Shown here: positions 6,359-8,087 of the stretch, one piece after another | Numbering within the stretch: the stretch's first letter is position 1 | How the letters are laid out: each line of letters starts with the position of its first letter | From: Caldifarciminota bacterium | GTDB taxonomy: Bacteria > Hydrothermota > UBA3072 > B12-G15 | NCBI GenBank assembly: GCA_021163525.1 | Contig: JAGGTX010000206.1 | Location: 1 to 8,087 of the forward strand | DNA length: 8,087 bases | Direction: 5' to 3' | Position numbers and translations under genes: made by a program | The notes under the pieces: generated by a model | Database searches by the model: none | Told to the model about the DNA's origin: nothing | What the model saw: the letters and a program-made list of their open reading frames with translations, nothing else

Positions 6359-6394
6359 ATTTATCAAAATGTCAAATTTTCAACCTCCGTCCCT
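6336..6394. repeat. Inverted repeat with nested perfect palindrome at convergent gene ends
   Basis: A perfect 11-bp inverted repeat (AGGGACGGAGG at 6336-6346, CCTCCGTCCCT at 6384-6394) brackets 37 A/T-rich bases. Inside, and sharing base 6346, is a perfect 20-bp palindrome at 6346-6365 (GATAAATTTATAAATTTATC). The arms lie within the last codons of the radical SAM gene and of the opposing ssnA-like gene, and the palindrome contains the radical SAM stop codon. Each arm is read in a different frame, giving KGRR in one protein and RDGG in the other. A bidirectional terminator or mRNA 3'-end protector is plausible, although no T-run directly follows the outer stem on either strand. Confidence 0.8.
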
Positions 6395-7666
6395 GTAGAG
6401 GAGGGATTTGAGTTTTTTGGCTGCTTTTCTTATATTTATCATGTCGTTTCCATTTAAAAATGTGAATTCTCCCTCCCTGTATATAATCCTTCCATTGGAA
6501 ATTGTGATGTATGAGGATTCGGGTATGAGCCCAAAAATCAGGTGATAGATGATTGATTCTGGTGTTTCAGGGATTGATGCAGGGATATAGTCAAACACAA
6601 CAATATCTGCAAGGTTTCCCTCTTTAATTTCACCTGTATCAGGAAAGAATTTATTTAATACCTGTGCAGACCTTTTGAAGAATATATTGTAGAGTTCTGA
6701 TGGATCTTCGTCCTTCCCCTTTCCAGATAGATAGAGTGCCTTAAGAGACAATACAACGCTTGAACCAAAACCATCTGTGCCAAGGACAAACTCCTTTATT
6801 CTATCCCTGTTTATCAGTCCGACCCTGTTGTTCAGATTTGAATGCGGGTTTGAGACAACAATGGGTTTTTTATCCTCTAAGATCCTGTAGTCCCATTCAG
6901 AAAGATGTATGCAGTGTGCAAGGATGCTTCTTTCATCAAGTAGACCATGGGAGTGCAACCTGTGCAGTATGCCCCTGTAACCTTTTTCAAATGCATATTC
7001 AAGGTCTATTCTGTCCTCACCACAGTGTATATGGATTGGCATTTTCTCTTGTCTTTCCTTTGAAATTCTATCAAGTGTTTTTTCGGACAATGTAAAGTTT
7101 GCATGAAGGCCAAACACACCCTTTATATATCTGTCATCCCGATGTTTTTCAAAGAATTCAATGTTTTCTGCTATATGCTCCTCAACATTCCCCCTGTCTG
7201 ATGTCTCAAAGCAGAGCACCCCTTTTATTCCTGCCTTTTTCAAAACCTCCTCAATGATGGATAGTGAACCCTTTACATATCCCATTGAGGCGTGATGGTC
7301 AAATATTGTTGTTACCCCTGATTTTACACCCTGTAAAATACCATTCAGTGCAGAGTAATAGATTGTCTCTTCATCAAGCACCCTGTCCAGTCTCCACCAG
7401 AGATTTTCAAGTATCTCCCTGAAGTTCCTCATCGGTGATTCTGTCCCAATACCCGGGGCAAGTGAGGAGTAAAGGTGGTGGTGGAAATTCACAATCCCTG
7501 GAAGTATCAGTCTCCCTCCAGCATCAACGGTTTCCTCAAACTCCTTCTTTATTCCACTGGAGGATGCCACCCTTACAATCCTCTCACCCTCAATCCCTAT
7601 CCCACCATCAGGAATGACCTTATCCCCTGCAAGTATTACACCACCTGTTATTCCCCATCTTTTCAT
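6380..7666 (-). CDS. ssnA: SsnA-like metal-dependent amidohydrolase
   Basis: A 428-residue amidohydrolase-superfamily enzyme resembling SsnA, a putative aminohydrolase often linked to selenium or purine metabolism but without a firmly proven substrate. An N-terminal beta-sandwich leads into the TIM barrel. Expected metal and catalytic residues are present: HxH at H62/H64 (NFHHHLYSS), H214 (IHIHCGED), H251 in the AHCIHLSEWD segment and D298 (GTDGFGSS). Diagnostic SsnA-like stretches include FREILENLWWRLDR (82-95), TTIFDHHAS and SNPHSNLNNRVG. The C-terminus returns to the sandwich (GNLADIVVFDY). The start follows the lon stop codon directly (TAAATG), with AAGGTG at 7673-7678 as a weak Shine-Dalgarno sequence 6 nt upstream, so it is probably co-transcribed and translationally coupled with lon. 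No selenium-pathway genes lie in this window, so the physiological link is open. Confidence 0.85.
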   Translation of the reverse strand: MKRWGITGGVILAGDKVIPDGGIGIEGERIVRVASSSGIKKEFEETVDAGGRLILPGIVNFHHHLYSSLAPGIGTESPMRNFREILENLWWRLDRVLDEETIYYSALNGILQGVKSGVTTIFDHHASMGYVKGSLSIIEEVLKKAGIKGVLCFETSDRGNVEEHIAENIEFFEKHRDDRYIKGVFGLHANFTLSEKTLDRISKERQEKMPIHIHCGEDRIDLEYAFEKGYRGILHRLHSHGLLDERSILAHCIHLSEWDYRILEDKKPIVVSNPHSNLNNRVGLINRDRIKEFVLGTDGFGSSVVLSLKALYLSGKGKDEDPSELYNIFFKRSAQVLNKFFPDTGEIKEGNLADIVVFDYIPASIPETPESIIYHLIFGLIPESSYITISNGRIIYREGEFTFLNGNDMINIRKAAKKLKSLLYRDGG

Positions 7667-8087
7667 TTATTTCACCTTCATTGCCAGTTTTAATGCCTGG
7701 TCAACATTCTCAACATAGTGAAATTTCATGCCCTTTCTCTGTCTGGCAGGAATCATCTTTACGTCCTTCCTGTTCTCCTCAGGAAGAATCACATGGCCTA
7801 TACCTGCCATTTTTGCAGCAAGAACCTTCTCCTTTATTCCACCCACTGGCAATACCTCACCCCTCAGTGTAATCTCCCCTGTCATTGCAATGTCTGTTCT
7901 CACGGGTTTTTCTGAAAGCACAGAGACCATTGCAATACACATTGTTATACCTGCAGACGGTCCATCCTTCGGGATGGCACCTTCAGGAATGTGGATGTGT
8001 ATATCATATTTATCAAAGAAGTTCGGGTCTATGCCAAATTTCTTTGCATTTGACCTTATGTAGGAAAGGCCTGCCTGTGCAGATTCC
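7667..8087 (-). CDS. lon: Lon protease, C-terminal proteolytic domain (5' part outside window)
   Basis: The 3' end of an ATP-dependent Lon protease; about 139 residues are visible and the reading frame stays open to the window edge, so the N-terminal and AAA+ ATPase parts lie beyond 8087. The visible part is the Ser-Lys dyad protease domain: [16 protein letters not shown] carries the catalytic serine (codon 7955-7957), [16 protein letters not shown] follows, and IKEK supplies the catalytic lysine (codon 7826-7828), 43 residues after the serine as in E. coli Lon. The tail [14 protein letters not shown] is also typical. Cytosolic Lon degrades misfolded and regulatory proteins. An internal ATG at 7942 lies after the catalytic serine and is not a real start. 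The stop codon abuts the start of the ssnA-like gene. Confidence 0.95.
   Translation of the reverse strand, partial: ESAQAGLSYIRSNAKKFGIDPNFFDKYDIHIHIPEGAIPKDGPSAGITMCIAMVSVLSEKPVRTDIAMTGEITLRGEVLPVGGIKEKVLAAKMAGIGHVILPEENRKDVKMIPARQRKGMKFHYVENVDQALKLAMKVK

Noticed and set aside
6346..6375. Minus-strand TTGACA (6375-6370) as an antisense promoter into the radical SAM gene
   Set aside because: No good -10 box lies at 16-18 nt; TATAAA on that strand is only 12 nt away, and the A/T palindrome explains the resemblance.
7667..7942. A stand-alone 91-residue protein starting at ATG 7942 on the minus strand
   Set aside because: The frame stays open to the window edge and encodes continuous Lon sequence, including the catalytic serine upstream of that ATG.
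6760..8063. Plus-strand open frames opposite lon and the ssnA-like gene
   Set aside because: They show no family resemblance and are rich in Cys, His, Ser and Pro as expected of antisense frames of well-supported genes.

Overview
The window looks like a piece of chromosome from an uncultured, probably thermophilic, diderm (Gram-negative-type) bacterium. The 5S rRNA is of bacterial type. The promoters are sigma70-like (TTGACA / TATAAT). One gene encodes an outer-membrane-type beta-barrel protein ending in phenylalanine. The mix of families (DUF5916 barrel, DUF2089 regulator, SHOCT-like/DUF4097 proteins, OBG-type GTPase with TGS domain) recalls candidate phyla such as WOR-3. That placement is an impression from gene content, not a phylogeny.

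Layout. (1) 39-1013 (+): a single-gene unit for an OBG/DRG-type GTPase with a C-terminal TGS domain. (2) 1105-4731 (+): a tight five-gene operon of a DUF2089 zinc-ribbon/HTH protein, a CBM9-like/DUF5916 outer-membrane barrel protein, a SHOCT-like + DUF4097-type beta-repeat protein, a two-TM membrane protein with a SHOCT-like tail, and a soluble SHOCT-like protein. (3) 4775-4892 (+): a solitary 5S rRNA with its own promoter and a T-tract at its 3' end. (4) 4976-6358 (+): a B12-binding-domain radical SAM enzyme. (5) 8087-6380 (-): the 3' end of lon followed without spacing by an ssnA-like amidohydrolase. Units 4 and 5 converge on a striking palindromic region at 6336-6394.

Two things stand out. 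First, all four promoters I can see share one geometry: the -10 hexamer ends exactly 6 nt before either an ATG or the 5' base of the 5S rRNA. This predicts that the first genes of transcription units here are leaderless, while downstream operon genes carry strong Shine-Dalgarno sequences. Second, four of the five proteins of the 1105-4731 operon carry the same short helical-hairpin (SHOCT-like) module, on a DNA-binding protein, a beta-repeat protein, a membrane protein and a soluble protein, alongside an outer-membrane barrel. It reads as a self-contained envelope-linked regulatory or assembly system held together by a shared module. Its function is not known to me.
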